From Pseudomonas sp. UBA2684 (lineage in GTDB: Bacteria; Pseudomonadota; Gammaproteobacteria; Pseudomonadales; Pseudomonadaceae): DNA of 64,000 nucleotides. The notes under the pieces were generated by a model. That model searched no databases, had not been told where the DNA came from, and saw only the letters and a list, made by a program, of their open reading frames with translations. The stretch spans positions 1-64,000 of the forward strand of contig DELY01000015.1 of NCBI GenBank assembly GCA_002354655.1, in the 5' to 3' direction. This document shows positions 14,018 to 23,178 of the stretch, in pieces. Numbering within the stretch: position 1 is the stretch's first letter; every line of letters starts with the position of its first letter. A program made the position numbers and the translations under genes.

Positions 14018-16099
14018 ATGAAGCGTTCACTGCTTAGCGCCACCCTCGCCTTTGCCCTCGGTTTAAGTGCGCTGCCACTGGCCGCGAAGACCACCAACGC
14101 CGATCCCTGGGAATACTTGCAGCCGGATCGCGAGCAGGTGATCGCCAGCCTCAACGTCGTGGAATTGCTGAAACGCCACCACTACAACAAGCCGCCGCTC
14201 AACGATGAGCGCTCGGTAAAGATTTACCAGGGCTACCTGAAACTGCTCGACCCGGCGCGCAGCTACTTCACCGCCGGTGATATCGCGGAATTCGACCAAT
14301 GGCGCACCCGGTTCGACGACCTGTTGAAGAACGGCGATCTGGAGCCGGGCTTTGCCATCTATAAACGTCACCTGGAACGCCTGCAAGGCCGCTTGCAGTT
14401 CGCCCTGAACATGCTCGACAACGGCGTCGGCAACATCGATTTCAGCGTCGACGAAAGCCTGTTGATCGACCGTGAAAATGCACCGTGGGCCAAAGATCTC
14501 GGCGAACTCGACGAACTCTGGCGCAAGCGGGTGAAAGACGAAGTGCTGCGCCTGAAAATCGCCGGCAAAGAGCCAAAGGCGATTGAGGAACTGCTGACCA
14601 AGCGCTACAAGAGCCAACTGGCACGTCTGCAGCAAACCCGCGGCGAGGACATCTTCCAGGCCTACATCAACGCCTTTGCCATGTCCTATGACCCGCACAC
14701 CACCTACCTCTCGCCGGATAACGCGGAGAACTTCGACATCAATATGAGCCTGTCGCTGGAAGGTATCGGCGCGGTGCTGCAAAGCGACAACGAACACGTC
14801 AAGGTGGTGCGCCTGGTGCCGGCCGGCCCAGCCGAGAAGAGCAAGCAAATCGCCCCGGCGGACAAGATCGTCGGCGTCGCCCAAGGCGACGGCGAGATGG
14901 TCGACGTGATCGGCTGGCGCCTGGACGAAGTGGTCAAGCTGATCCGCGGCCCGAAAGGCTCGTTGGTGCGCCTGGAAGTGATTCCGGCAAACAATGCGCC
15001 GAACGATCAAACCAGCAAGGTCGTCAGCATCATCCGCGAAGCGGTGAAGCTGGAAGAGCAGGCCGCGAAGAAATCGGTACTGAAACTCAACCACGAAGGC
15101 CGCGACTATAAACTCGGCGTTATTGAAATCCCGGCCTTCTACCTGGATTTCAAAGCCTTCCGTGCCGGCGATCCGGACTACAAGAGCACTACCCGCGACG
15201 TCAAACGCCTGCTCACCGAACTGGAGCAGGAAAAAGTCGACGGCGTGGTCATCGACCTGCGCAACAACGGTGGCGGCTCGTTGCAGGAAGCCACCGAGCT
15301 GACCGGTCTGTTCATCGACCAGGGCCCGACCGTGCTGGTGCGTAACAGCGATGGCCGGGTCGATGTACTGGCGGACGAAAATACCGGCATCTACTACAAA
15401 GGCCCGATGGCCGTGCTGGTCAACCGTCTATCCGCCTCGGCTTCGGAGATTTTCGCCGGCGCCATGCAGGACTACCACCGCGCACTGATCCTCGGCGGCC
15501 AGACCTTCGGCAAAGGCACCGTGCAGACCATTCAACCGCTCAACCACGGTGAATTGAAGCTGACCCTGGCCAAGTTCTACCGGGTTTCCGGGCAAAGCAC
15601 CCAGCACCAAGGGGTGATTCCGGACATCCAGTACCCCGACGTGATGGACACCAAGGAAATCGGCGAAAGCGCCCTGCCCGAGGCCCTGCCATGGGACAGT
15701 ATCCGTCCGGCGATCACACCTGAGCTGGACCCGATCAAGCCGTTCCTGAGCGAGCTGCAAAACCGCTACGACAGCCGTACGGCGAAAAACCCGGACTTCA
15801 CCTTCGCCCGTGAACGCCTGGCCTTGGCGCAAAAGCTGATGGACGAGACCACCGTCAGCCTCAATGAAGCCAAACGCCGCGCGCAACATGCCGACATCGA
15901 TGCCCAACAATTGGCCATCGAGAACAGCCGGCGCAAGGCCAAGGGTGAAGCGCTGCTGAGCGAGCTGAAAAAGGAAGATGAAGACGCGCTGCCGGTTGAG
16001 GACGAAAAAACCAAACCCGAAGACGATGCCTTCCTCTCGGAGACCGGGCACATCCTGCTCGACTTCCTCGGCCTGAACGCAACGCTGGCGAAACAGTAA
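14018..16099 (+). CDS. prc: Carboxy-terminal processing protease (tail-specific protease Prc)
   Basis: This is a periplasmic serine-lysine protease of the S41 family, about 693 residues long. MKRSLLSATLAFALGLSALP is a signal peptide, so the ATG at 14018 is preferred to the in-frame ATG at 13985. A DUF3340-type N-terminal region is followed by a PDZ domain near 240-330 (SLEGIGAVLQ...LIRGPKGSLVRLEV), then the catalytic SASASE at about 472-477 and the lysine of FGKGTVQ near 499. A Lys/Glu-rich C-terminal region ends in a short hydrophobic tail. In Pseudomonas the orthologue degrades periplasmic regulators and tagged proteins. A terminator follows at once. Confidence 0.95.
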   Translation: MKRSLLSATLAFALGLSALPLAAKTTNADPWEYLQPDREQVIASLNVVELLKRHHYNKPPLNDERSVKIYQGYLKLLDPARSYFTAGDIAEFDQWRTRFDDLLKNGDLEPGFAIYKRHLERLQGRLQFALNMLDNGVGNIDFSVDESLLIDRENAPWAKDLGELDELWRKRVKDEVLRLKIAGKEPKAIEELLTKRYKSQLARLQQTRGEDIFQAYINAFAMSYDPHTTYLSPDNAENFDINMSLSLEGIGAVLQSDNEHVKVVRLVPAGPAEKSKQIAPADKIVGVAQGDGEMVDVIGWRLDEVVKLIRGPKGSLVRLEVIPANNAPNDQTSKVVSIIREAVKLEEQAAKKSVLKLNHEGRDYKLGVIEIPAFYLDFKAFRAGDPDYKSTTRDVKRLLTELEQEKVDGVVIDLRNNGGGSLQEATELTGLFIDQGPTVLVRNSDGRVDVLADENTGIYYKGPMAVLVNRLSASASEIFAGAMQDYHRALILGGQTFGKGTVQTIQPLNHGELKLTLAKFYRVSGQSTQHQGVIPDIQYPDVMDTKEIGESALPEALPWDSIRPAITPELDPIKPFLSELQNRYDSRTAKNPDFTFARERLALAQKLMDETTVSLNEAKRRAQHADIDAQQLAIENSRRKAKGEALLSELKKEDEDALPVEDEKTKPEDDAFLSETGHILLDFLGLNATLAKQ

Positions 16100-16145
16100 T
16101 CGCGCAGCTGTCATCAAAGGGTCACTAATCTGTCGTGAAATGCAG

Positions 16146-16179
16146 GGGGCTGATAGCACTATCAGCCCCTTCGCTTTTT
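16146..16179 (+). terminator. Terminator of prc
   Basis: GGGGCTGATA and TATCAGCCCC form a ten-base perfect stem with a GCAC loop, followed by TTCGCTTTTT. It lies between prc and the EAL-GGDEF gene, so the latter probably has its own promoter. Confidence 0.85.
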
Positions 16180-16197
16180 CTGGATATCGAGACCCTC

Positions 16198-17973
16198 ATG
16201 ACCGTCACCGAGCAGTTGAGCGCCCTGGACAACATCCTCGCTCACGGCGACTTACATAGCCTGTTTCAGCCCATCGTCTCTCTTTCCGAACGGCGCATTC
16301 TCGGCTACGAAGCCCTGACCCGCGGCCCGTCCAACAGCCCGCTGCACTCGCCCATCAACCTATTCGCGGTGGCCCGTCATGCCGGTCGGCTGAGCGAACT
16401 GGAGCTGGCCTGTCGGAAAAGCGCATGCAAGCGCTTCAGCGAGCTGAAACTCAGCGGCAAGCTGTTTCTCAACGTCTCCCCGGACTCGCTGCTGGAGGCC
16501 AATCACCAGCCAGGCCGCACCCTGCAATTGCTCCAGGCCTTTGGCATTCCGCCGAGCCATGTGGTGATCGAGCTGACCGAGCAATCGCCCACCGACGATT
16601 TCGCCCTGCTCGACACCGCCCTGCACCATTACCGCGCCATGGGTTTCTCGATTGCCCTGGACGACCTCGGTGCCGGTTATTCAAGCCTGCGCCTGTGGTC
16701 GGAACTGCGCCCGGACTACGTGAAGATCGACCGTCATTTCATCGACGGCATCCATCAGGATGCGGTCAAACGTGAGTTCGTCGGCTCGATTCTGCAAATG
16801 GCCAAAGCCTCGCGTGCACAAGTGATTGCCGAAGGCATCGAGCTGGCAGAAGAGCTGGCTGTACTCTCGGAGATGGGCGTCGATCTGCTGCAAGGCTATT
16901 TGCTCTGTCGCCCGCAGGAACAACCGCCGCGCGATGCACGCAACCTGCTGCCGAAACTCGACACCACGCCCACCGCCCTGACGGAGGAAGGCCGCGACCT
17001 CTCCGCCTTGCTCAACGAGCAGCCGGCCGTGGCGATGAACACCGCCACCGCTGACGTGCTGGAAGCTTTCCGCGCGCAGGCCAATCTCAACTCGCTGGCC
17101 GTGCTCAACGAGCAACAGCAGCCGGTCGGCATCGTTCATCGCCACTCGCTGTCGGAAGCGCTTCTGAAGCCCTTCGCCACCGAGCTGTTCGCGCGCAAAC
17201 CGATCAGCCGGCTGATGAGCGATGACTTCCTCTGCGTCGAACTGGGCCAATCGCTGCAGAAAGTCAGCCGCCTGCTTACCAGCCGCGCTCGACAGCGCAT
17301 CGAAGAGGATTTCATCATCACCCTCGACGGCCGCTACCAGGGATTGGGTCGAGTGATCGACGTGCTCAAGCTGATTACCGAGCTGAAGATCCAGCAAGCC
17401 CGCTACGCCAACCCACTAACCTTGCTGCCGGGCAACGTGCCGATTCAGCAATGCCTCACGCGCCTACTGCAGCAAGCGCGTGAGGCGGTGATTTGTTATG
17501 TGGATATCGACAGCTTCAAGCCGTTCAACGACCTCTACGGCTACGCCAAGGGCGATGAAGTGCTGCTGTGCCTGGCGCAATGCCTCAACGAGCGGGTCGA
17601 CCCGGCGCGCGATTTCGTCGGCCATATCGGCGGCGATGACTTTTTGCTGGTGCTGGGCTCAGAAGACTGGCGCGCGCGTCTCAACCGACTACTGGAAGAC
17701 TTTCAAAGCCAGTGCCGCCGCTTCTACCGCGACGAGCACCTGCACGCTGGCTGCTTCGTCGCGCACAACCGCCAGGGTCAACGCGAGGAATTTCCACTGC
17801 TGTCGCTGTCACTCGGGGTCGTACATTTGCACTCGGAGCAGTGCGGGCAATTAGATGCCGGCCAACTGGCGGGCCTGGCCTCGGAAGCCAAACGCCACGC
17901 CAAAGCGGTGCCGGGTTACAGCCTGCACATCATCGATACACGGCAGCTGCACAGCACCCGCGAAACTGCCTGA
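16198..17973 (+). CDS. EAL-CBS-GGDEF signalling protein (probable c-di-GMP phosphodiesterase)
   Basis: The start at 16198 gives 591 residues; an upstream open frame covers the prc terminator and is unlikely. The EAL domain (about 10-255) has every active-site block: EALTRG, NVSPDSL, IELTEQ, LDDLGAGYSSL, KIDRHFI, AEGIE. It should hydrolyse c-di-GMP. A CBS-like pair follows (about 275-395), then a GGDEF domain whose signature is GGDDF near 478, with DIDSFKPFNDLYG intact. The unusual order, EAL first and GGDEF last, matches the gene next to prc in P. aeruginosa (PA3258), from memory. No transmembrane segment is seen. Confidence 0.92.
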   Translation: MTVTEQLSALDNILAHGDLHSLFQPIVSLSERRILGYEALTRGPSNSPLHSPINLFAVARHAGRLSELELACRKSACKRFSELKLSGKLFLNVSPDSLLEANHQPGRTLQLLQAFGIPPSHVVIELTEQSPTDDFALLDTALHHYRAMGFSIALDDLGAGYSSLRLWSELRPDYVKIDRHFIDGIHQDAVKREFVGSILQMAKASRAQVIAEGIELAEELAVLSEMGVDLLQGYLLCRPQEQPPRDARNLLPKLDTTPTALTEEGRDLSALLNEQPAVAMNTATADVLEAFRAQANLNSLAVLNEQQQPVGIVHRHSLSEALLKPFATELFARKPISRLMSDDFLCVELGQSLQKVSRLLTSRARQRIEEDFIITLDGRYQGLGRVIDVLKLITELKIQQARYANPLTLLPGNVPIQQCLTRLLQQAREAVICYVDIDSFKPFNDLYGYAKGDEVLLCLAQCLNERVDPARDFVGHIGGDDFLLVLGSEDWRARLNRLLEDFQSQCRRFYRDEHLHAGCFVAHNRQGQREEFPLLSLSLGVVHLHSEQCGQLDAGQLAGLASEAKRHAKAVPGYSLHIIDTRQLHSTRETA

Positions 17974-18052
17974 CGTAGCTAATGGCCAGGGCGGCCGTCA
18001 GCATATTGGGCAATGGCTGCACCTTGGCAGCAATTGTGCCGGTATCGCGGCA

Positions 18053-18520
18053 CTAGAGCCCGTGTTGACGGGCCTGCGCAGCAAAGTACGCGGCCCGCTC
18101 GGCGTCGACCTCAAGGCCTTCGGCGCCATCACGGTACAGGTCGGCCAAACGGCGACTGGCCAGCGGATGACCCGCAGCCGCCGCCAGCGACCACCAGCGC
18201 GCAGCCTCTTGGCCATCCGGTGCTTGCCGGGTGTCGCCCGCCAGGCTCAATCGCCCTAATTGATAAGCCGCCTTGCCATCACCGCCCTGGGCGGCCAGGC
18301 GCAACAGGCGAATCCCCTCCTCGCGCGCGCCAAAGCCCTGGCCGCGAAACAGCAGGATATGCCCGTAGAAGCTTTGGGCGCAGACATCGCCCAGGTTGGC
18401 CATGCGCGCGAACTGTCCTTCGAGCCACTGCCATCCGCGCGGCTGCTTGACCAACCAGGCCCAGTGAAACAATCGCCGGGCCAGCACATAACTCAAACGT
18501 GCGCGCAGATGCCACAGCAC
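18053..18520 (-). CDS. Sel1-like repeat protein, 155 aa
   Basis: The start is GTG at 18520 with AGGAGG six bases upstream, inside the stop of the preceding gene. Residues about 55-150 hold Sel1/TPR-like helical pairs (REEGIRLLRLAAQGGDGKAA, YQLGRLSLAG, EAARWWSLAAAAGHPLASRR, LADLYRDG), with the small-residue spacing of Sel1 repeats. The N-terminus is Arg/Trp-rich (LFHWAWLVKQPRGW). These repeats mediate protein contacts; the partner is unknown. It is the last of three tightly packed small genes. Confidence 0.8.
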   Translation of the reverse strand: MLWHLRARLSYVLARRLFHWAWLVKQPRGWQWLEGQFARMANLGDVCAQSFYGHILLFRGQGFGAREEGIRLLRLAAQGGDGKAAYQLGRLSLAGDTRQAPDGQEAARWWSLAAAAGHPLASRRLADLYRDGAEGLEVDAERAAYFAAQARQHGL

Positions 18521-18886
18521 CTAGACCTCCTCGGGATAACTGAACTCGAATACCCGCACCACCTCGGCGGCATGCCAGGAGGCGGCCGCCACGCCATCGG
18601 AGGCACCGTTGAAGCGCCCCAGACGGATCACGCAATCGAAGAAGCCGGTACGCGGCAAACGGCTGGCGCCCTGGCTGATCACCAAAGCGCTGCGCAGCGG
18701 CCGCTCGGCTCGCGCATCCAACGCCGCCAGGTGCTCCAGTGCCGCCGTCAGGGTTTGCATCGCCGGGCTCGGCAAAGCCAGGCGCTCAATCAGCGCGCGA
18801 TAGGTCAGCAGGTGGCGCTGACGGCGTGCGTCTTCCAGTTCGGTGAGCAACGCTTGCCAATGCTGACGGCTGATACGCACGCTCAA
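18521..18886 (-). CDS. Conserved small protein of unknown function, 121 aa
   Basis: I do not recognise a named family. The likely start is a TTG at 18886 whose TTGA overlaps the stop of the HTH gene; a GTG six bases further on is the alternative. The N-terminal half is helical (HWQALLTELEDARRQRHLLT). The C-terminal half looks like a beta domain (FDCVIRLGRFNG...VVRVFEFSYPEEV). Tight overlap with both neighbours indicates one operon and a linked function. A gene in the same place exists in P. aeruginosa, from memory. Confidence 0.65.
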   Translation of the reverse strand: MSVRISRQHWQALLTELEDARRQRHLLTYRALIERLALPSPAMQTLTAALEHLAALDARAERPLRSALVISQGASRLPRTGFFDCVIRLGRFNGASDGVAAASWHAAEVVRVFEFSYPEEV

Positions 18887-19197
18887 GACGCCGACTCCCA
18901 GCCGGCCACATCGAGATGCCAGGCCAGGGCGCGTCGGATGGCATCATCCGGCTGGCGTTCGCCGCTTTCGATCATGCCGAGATAATGCGGGCTGATGCCC
19001 ACGGTACGTGCCAACGCGTCCAGCGACAGTCCCTTGGCTTCACGCAGACGCGTCAGTTGGCTCAGCGCCGGCATCGCGGTGGTCGGCTCAGCGGTCGGTG
19101 CAGCCTGGCCTGCAGCCAACAACAACGCCTGGTAATCCGCCCAGGGCAACACCGCATACTCGGCGTCGCCATCACGCTTGATCACTTGCACATTCAT
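18883..19197 (-). CDS. XRE-family HTH protein, 104 aa
   Basis: The ATG at 19197 follows GGAGAG. Residues 1-25 (MNVQVIKRDGDAEYAVLPWA) resemble the N-terminal strand region of antitoxin or regulator proteins. Residues about 50-100 are a Cro/CI-type helix-turn-helix: LTRLREAKGLSLDALARTVG, then SPHYLGMIESGERQPDDAIR. No toxin is recognisable next to it, although the adjacent 121-residue protein cannot be excluded as a partner. It is the first gene of the three-gene operon. Confidence 0.85.
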   Translation of the reverse strand: MNVQVIKRDGDAEYAVLPWADYQALLLAAGQAAPTAEPTTAMPALSQLTRLREAKGLSLDALARTVGISPHYLGMIESGERQPDDAIRRALAWHLDVAGWESAS

Positions 19198-19693
19198 TAT
19201 TCGACTCTCCGTGGGAAGCAGTACCGACAGCCTCAGCACCTTCCTTGAGCGGCTATCTTAACAGCCCGGTATCGCAAAGGGCGTGATCTATGCTGCCCTG
19301 GCGTCAATCGCCTGATGTTCAGGCGAGCGCATTGCTGGGTGGCTAAAAGATCGCAGGCGGCGCCACGGAATCGATGGCATACACGATGTCGATGCTCACG
19401 CACAACCGCTAGCTGCATGGCAGCTCGGCACTCCGGTCGGTTGGCACCCGAGAATGGCTTTGCGGTTCGTCAAAACGCCGAACCCCGCATCCAGGCGCGG
19501 GGTATCCACTTGGCCCGCGGCTGCAACGGCGCGTTGATCAATCAAGAAGAGCGCGACAGCAAGTCCCAATCACCTTCTGGCAGAGGGCAGGCAGCCACAA
19601 CCTGGACCGGTCGTAGAGTGCCTCGCGGTGACTGATGAGAACCTTTGCGACCGATAAGGGCGCGCTGACCTAGAACGGCCCCAAGCAACGGCT
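19198..19693. other. Gene-free stretch of about 500 bp
   Basis: No frame here has both a ribosome site and a plausible protein; the longest (19315-19635, plus strand) has a scrambled, Arg-rich product. Nothing strongly repeated is seen. It may be a decayed gene or a deletion scar between the HTH operon and the YkvA gene. Confidence 0.4.
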
Positions 19694-20143
19694 TCAGGGA
19701 GCAGGTTTGTCCAACGCCAAGGATTGCGGGTCCGGCAAGCGCTCGATGATCTGCAGAACCTCCGGCGCCTGCGCCTCGCGCCAGGCGCGAAACGCCGTCA
19801 ACTCATCGTTCCAGGTGCGCAGCACCCAAGCCAGCACAGCCAGGTCATCGATCAGGCCGACCCCAAGCAGCCAATCCGGCAGCGCATCGAGCGGCGTTAC
19901 GAAATACAGTAACGCTGCTACCACGGCCAGTAACGCTTGCGAACTGATCCCGCGGTACTCACCACGCAACCAGGCCAGACACAGGCCTTGCAATAACCGC
20001 AGATCGTCCTTCAAACCCGCAAAACGCAGGCCCTGTCTGCTGCTCTTGCGGGCCACCGCCAACAGCAGTGCAGGTAACCGCCCTCGTCGCAGAAAACGCT
20101 GCGCCAAAGGCAGGTAACGCACAAAATTCCACGGCGCTTTCAT
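19694..20143 (-). CDS. YkvA-family (DUF1232) membrane protein
   Basis: The 149-residue product carries the DUF1232 signature YFVTPLDALPDWLLGVGLIDDLAVLAWVL near residues 81-109, in which the Pro-Leu-Asp...Pro-Asp and Gly...Asp-Asp residues are conserved, with one or two membrane-embedded helices. The N-terminal half is basic. The start at 20143 has GAGGAG. Function is unknown for the family; it is found in many bacteria. It stands alone between the gene-free stretch and the fklB terminator region. Confidence 0.85.
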   Translation of the reverse strand: MKAPWNFVRYLPLAQRFLRRGRLPALLLAVARKSSRQGLRFAGLKDDLRLLQGLCLAWLRGEYRGISSQALLAVVAALLYFVTPLDALPDWLLGVGLIDDLAVLAWVLRTWNDELTAFRAWREAQAPEVLQIIERLPDPQSLALDKPAP

Positions 20144-20188
20144 GGTCGCTCCTCGTCAGCCCGCATGCTTGCTGGGCCGGCCTGGGTT

Positions 20189-20209
20189 ATCCACTAAAGC
20201 TGTGGATAA
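20189..20209. promoter_or_regulatory. DnaA-box dyad, copy 1
   Basis: It contains a perfect TTATCCACA box on the minus strand (20209-20201) facing a second box with one mismatch. A near-identical 21-bp dyad is at 43153-43173 (19 of 21 positions the same). Confidence 0.45.
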
Positions 20210-20466
20210 CCTTGTGAACAGATTCTGGATGAGCGTGCCAAACGCCCGGCCCATGCGGCCTTGCTACAGATCGGGCGTTTTTTACTCAGCCAATAAAAGC
20301 TAGTTAAATCAATCACTTAAAAATAGCAAAGGGTTTCTGGCCGGTCGCCGTCAGACGCTAATGCGAAAGACTGCAGAAATGTGCATAACCGTAACACCTG
20401 CTTTGCACACCACCCTCTTTCAGACTCGCGAGTCAGCGACTGGTTCGTTTTGTGACCGACAGAAAC

Positions 20467-20496
20467 GACAACGCCCCGTCGAAACGGGGCGTTGTC
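20467..20496 (-). terminator. Terminator of fklB
   Basis: GACAACGCCCCGT and ACGGGGCGTTGTC form a 13-base perfect stem with a four-base loop, 14 bases past the fklB stop. The T tract on the minus strand is short and broken. Confidence 0.8.
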
Positions 20497-20510
20497 AGGA
20501 CCGGCGACGA

Positions 20511-21236
20511 TTACTGCTGTTCGGCAGCCGCTTCGGGGTCTTGGGCGGCGTCTTTGATGCTCAACAGTTCCAGCTCGAAGACCAACACCGAGTTGGCCGG
20601 AATGGCCGGGCTCGGGCTCTGCTCGCCATAAGCCAACTCGCTTGGGATGAAGAGCTTGTACTTCTCGCCAACGTGCATCAATTGCAGGCCTTCGACCCAA
20701 CCCGGGATCACCCCGTTAACCGGCAGGTCGATCGGGCTGCCGCGTTCGACCGAACTATCGAACACGCTGCCATCGGTCAGCTTGCCTTCATAGTGCACGG
20801 TCACCACATCGGTGGCCTTCGGCTGCGCGCCTTCGGCTTTCTTCAGCACTTCGTATTGCAGACCCGAAGCGGTGGTGGTCACGCCTTCGCGCTTGGCGTT
20901 TTCTTCGAGGAAGGTCTTGCCGGCTTTGGCCGACTCTTCATTCATCGCCACCATGCGCTCTTCGGCACGCTTTTGCAGGAAGGCGAATGCTTCGATCAGC
21001 TCTTCGTCTTTCAGGCGCTGTTCCTTTTTCCCAATGGCGTCTTCGATGCCCTGGGCAACGGCGTCCGAGTCCAGATCATCCATACCTTCCTGAGCCAGGC
21101 TCTTGCCCATGTTCAGGCCGATGCCGTAGGAGGCTTTTTGCGCCGGGGTTTCCAGCTTGACGCTGGTTTGCGAATCACAACCCGCGAGAACCAAGCCAAC
21201 CAGGGCGACCGCCGCCGCTAAACGATGCTGTTTCAT
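20511..21236 (-). CDS. fklB: FKBP-type peptidyl-prolyl isomerase, lipoprotein
   Basis: The start at 21236 gives 241 residues with a lipoprotein signal (MKQHRLAAAVALVGLVLAGC, lipid on Cys20). The Mip/FkpA-type dimerising helices follow (about 30-120, rich in Lys/Glu/Ala). The C-terminal FKBP domain begins at GLQYEVLKKAEG and has VHYEGKLTDGSVFDSSVERG, VIPGWVEGLQLM and FIPSELAYGEQ, all drug-pocket positions conserved. It should fold proline-containing envelope proteins. The open frame upstream runs through the 264-bp palindromic element and is not coding. An orthologue lies beside rdgC in P. aeruginosa, as here. Confidence 0.93.
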   Translation of the reverse strand: MKQHRLAAAVALVGLVLAGCDSQTSVKLETPAQKASYGIGLNMGKSLAQEGMDDLDSDAVAQGIEDAIGKKEQRLKDEELIEAFAFLQKRAEERMVAMNEESAKAGKTFLEENAKREGVTTTASGLQYEVLKKAEGAQPKATDVVTVHYEGKLTDGSVFDSSVERGSPIDLPVNGVIPGWVEGLQLMHVGEKYKLFIPSELAYGEQSPSPAIPANSVLVFELELLSIKDAAQDPEAAAEQQ

Positions 21237-21258
21237 GCTTATTCCTTGTTCGGTAAGC

Positions 21259-21522
21259 GGGTCTGTTCCCGTTTCATTCGCGAGCCACGTTGCAGCGCAA
21301 AATCTCGCCAGGTTAGGCGTGGGACGCCGGGAATGGTATTCCCTTGCCAAGTCCCACAACGACGCATGGCGAGATTTTTCGCGCAACCCGGAGGGCCGGG
21401 CTTGTTTTAGCGCGATGCTGCGTTCCTCGACACTCATTTGGAACACCAAACTTCGTGTCTCATGCCTTGCCTCGCGCTAAAACAAGTTCCGGCGCGGCCG
21501 TGAATGAAACGGGAACAGACCC
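21259..21522. repeat. 264-bp double-hairpin element with 21-bp terminal inverted repeats
   Basis: The ends at 21259-21279 and 21502-21522 are perfect inverted repeats (GGGTCTGTTCCC... and ...GGGAACAGACCC). Hairpin A spans 21299-21378 with a 12-bp outer stem and inner GTGGGAC/GTCCCAC and GGGAAT/ATTCCC stems. Hairpin B spans 21401-21486 with a 15-bp outer stem and inner GACAC/GTGTC and TTTGG/CCAAA stems. There is no coding capacity. It resembles a MITE or a REP-like bipartite element. Confidence 0.85.
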
Positions 21523-21686
21523 TGGGGCAATCGAGTGAAGGCGCGAGCTTAGCAGGCCGCCACGATCACTGGCTACCAGGATACGAACCAAGAAATGCGT
21601 ATAAGTTCAGGTGTTTAGCAGGATTTTCGAAGGAGTACAGCGAAACTGACAGGCGATGTAGCGGAGATGTGAAGCGAGGAGAAAAA

Positions 21687-21763
21687 TGGCGCAGCGGACG
21701 GGACTCGAACCCGCGACCCCCGGCGTGACAGGCCGGTATTCTAACCGACTGAACTACCGCTGC
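21687..21763 (-). tRNA. tRNA-Asp (anticodon GTC)
   Basis: The cloverleaf reads GCAGCGG for the acceptor, a D-arm AGTCGGTTAGAAT, anticodon stem CGGCC/CCGGG-type with loop TGTCACG giving GTC, TTCGAGT in the T-loop, and an encoded CCA end (21687-21689). It is the upstream neighbour of rdgC, with tRNA-Val 23 bases away on the same strand. Confidence 0.95.
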
Positions 21764-21785
21764 GCGTAACTTCTAAAAGCGAGTT

Positions 21786-21861
21786 TGGTGGGTGATGACG
21801 GGATCGAACCGCCGACCCTCTGCTTGTAAGGCAGATGCTCTCCCAGCTGAGCTAATCACCC
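21786..21861 (-). tRNA. tRNA-Val (anticodon TAC)
   Basis: GGGTGAT acceptor, TAGCTCAGCTGGGAGAGC D-arm, anticodon loop CTTACAA giving TAC, TTCGATC T-loop and encoded CCA. It precedes tRNA-Asp in transcription order, so both probably come from one precursor. Confidence 0.95.
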
Positions 21862-22179
21862 TTCACTCTCGAAGTGGGGCGCATTCTAGAGAGCCATTCC
21901 GACCTTGGCAAGTCCTGATTTGAAAATTTTTTATCGGCGTGCCAAAGGCTTAGCGCAGGCTCAGCTCGGGCTCAGCTCGGGCTTGGCCTGAAGCGCCAAG
22001 GGGAGAATAATGCGCGCTTTGCGTTAATCGGTGTGCCGCGAGCAGGGTAACGAACCCTAAAAGCCTCTCACGGTCTACCCGCTTCCCTATCCGTCGCTGC
22101 GCGCCACCGCCTCTTCCAAGAGTCGGCCATAAGGATGGCATCGCTTCGCGACTTTCACGTTAATGGAGAGTCACCCCTC
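21862..22179. other. Promoter region between tRNA-Val and rdgC, no gene
   Basis: No supported frame. It contains a short tandem CTCAGCTCGGG twice (21959-21980) and otherwise nothing notable. It must hold the divergent promoters of the tRNA pair and of rdgC, which I cannot place with certainty. Confidence 0.4.
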
Positions 22180-23100
22180 ATGTGGTTTCGTAACCTGCTG
22201 GTCTACCGCCTTACCCAAGACGTTCCGTTTGCTGCCGAGGCACTCGAAGCCGCACTGGCCGCCAAGCCTGCCCGCCCGTGCGCCAGCCAGGAACTCGCCA
22301 CCTATGGCTTTATCGCCCCCTTCGGCAAAGGCGCCGATGCGCCGCTGGTGCACAACAGCCAAGGTTTCCTGCTGGTTGCCGCACGCAAGGAAGAACGCAT
22401 CCTGCCGGGCAGCGTGGTGCGCGATGCGCTGAAGGACAAGGTCGACGAGATCGAGGCCGAGCAGATGCGTAAGGTCTACAAGAAAGAGCGCGACCAGCTG
22501 AAAGACGAGATCGTGCAGACCTTCCTGCCGCGTGCCTTTATCCGCAAGTCGGCGACCTTCGCCGCCATTGCCCCAGCTCAGGGCCTGATCCTGGTCGATG
22601 CGTCCAGCCCGAAACGTGCCGAAGACCTGCTGTCGACCCTGCGCGAAACCATCGGCTCGCTGCCGGTACGTCCGTTGACGGTGAAGATCGCCCCGAGCGC
22701 AACCATGACCGATTGGGTCAAGACCCAGAAAGCCGCGGCCGACTTCCACGTACTCGACGAATGCGAATTGCGTGATACCCACGAAGACGGCGGCGTGGTG
22801 CGCTGCAAACGCCAGGACCTAACCGGCGATGAAATCCAGCTGCACATGACCTCGGGTAAACAGGTCACGCAACTGTCGCTGGCCTGGCAGGACAAGCTGT
22901 CCTTCGTGCTCGACGACAAACTGGTGATCAAACGCCTGCGCTTCGAAGACCTGCTGCAAGATCAGGCCGAGCAGGACGGCGGCGACGATGCCCTCGGCCA
23001 GCAGGATGCCAGCTTCACCCTGATGATGATGACCTTCGTCGAGTTTCTCCCGGCGCTGTTCGAAGCCCTCGGCGGCGAAGACACTCCGCAAGGTCTCTAA
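22180..23100 (+). CDS. rdgC: Recombination-associated protein RdgC
   Basis: The 306-residue product is full length for RdgC, a ring-shaped dimer that binds duplex DNA and restrains RecA. It opens [17 protein letters not shown], typical of the family, and contains the conserved [41 protein letters not shown] and [14 protein letters not shown]-type blocks. The start at 22180 follows GGAGAG; an upstream open frame to 22135 is not supported. The gene is flanked by the tRNA pair and a BASS transporter gene. Confidence 0.95.
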   Translation: MWFRNLLVYRLTQDVPFAAEALEAALAAKPARPCASQELATYGFIAPFGKGADAPLVHNSQGFLLVAARKEERILPGSVVRDALKDKVDEIEAEQMRKVYKKERDQLKDEIVQTFLPRAFIRKSATFAAIAPAQGLILVDASSPKRAEDLLSTLRETIGSLPVRPLTVKIAPSATMTDWVKTQKAAADFHVLDECELRDTHEDGGVVRCKRQDLTGDEIQLHMTSGKQVTQLSLAWQDKLSFVLDDKLVIKRLRFEDLLQDQAEQDGGDDALGQQDASFTLMMMTFVEFLPALFEALGGEDTPQGL

Positions 23101-23178
23101 CCCGAAGCCACGCGGCGCGCGAACCCCAATAGCGCACGCCGCGTGGTAGCAGCCCACTTCCCGTTCAGGAATGCCGCC

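Noticed and set aside
19315-19635. A 106-codon plus-strand frame in the gap before the YkvA gene
   Set aside because: Arg/Ala/Gly-rich jumble with no ribosome site; looks like chance open frame in GC-rich DNA.
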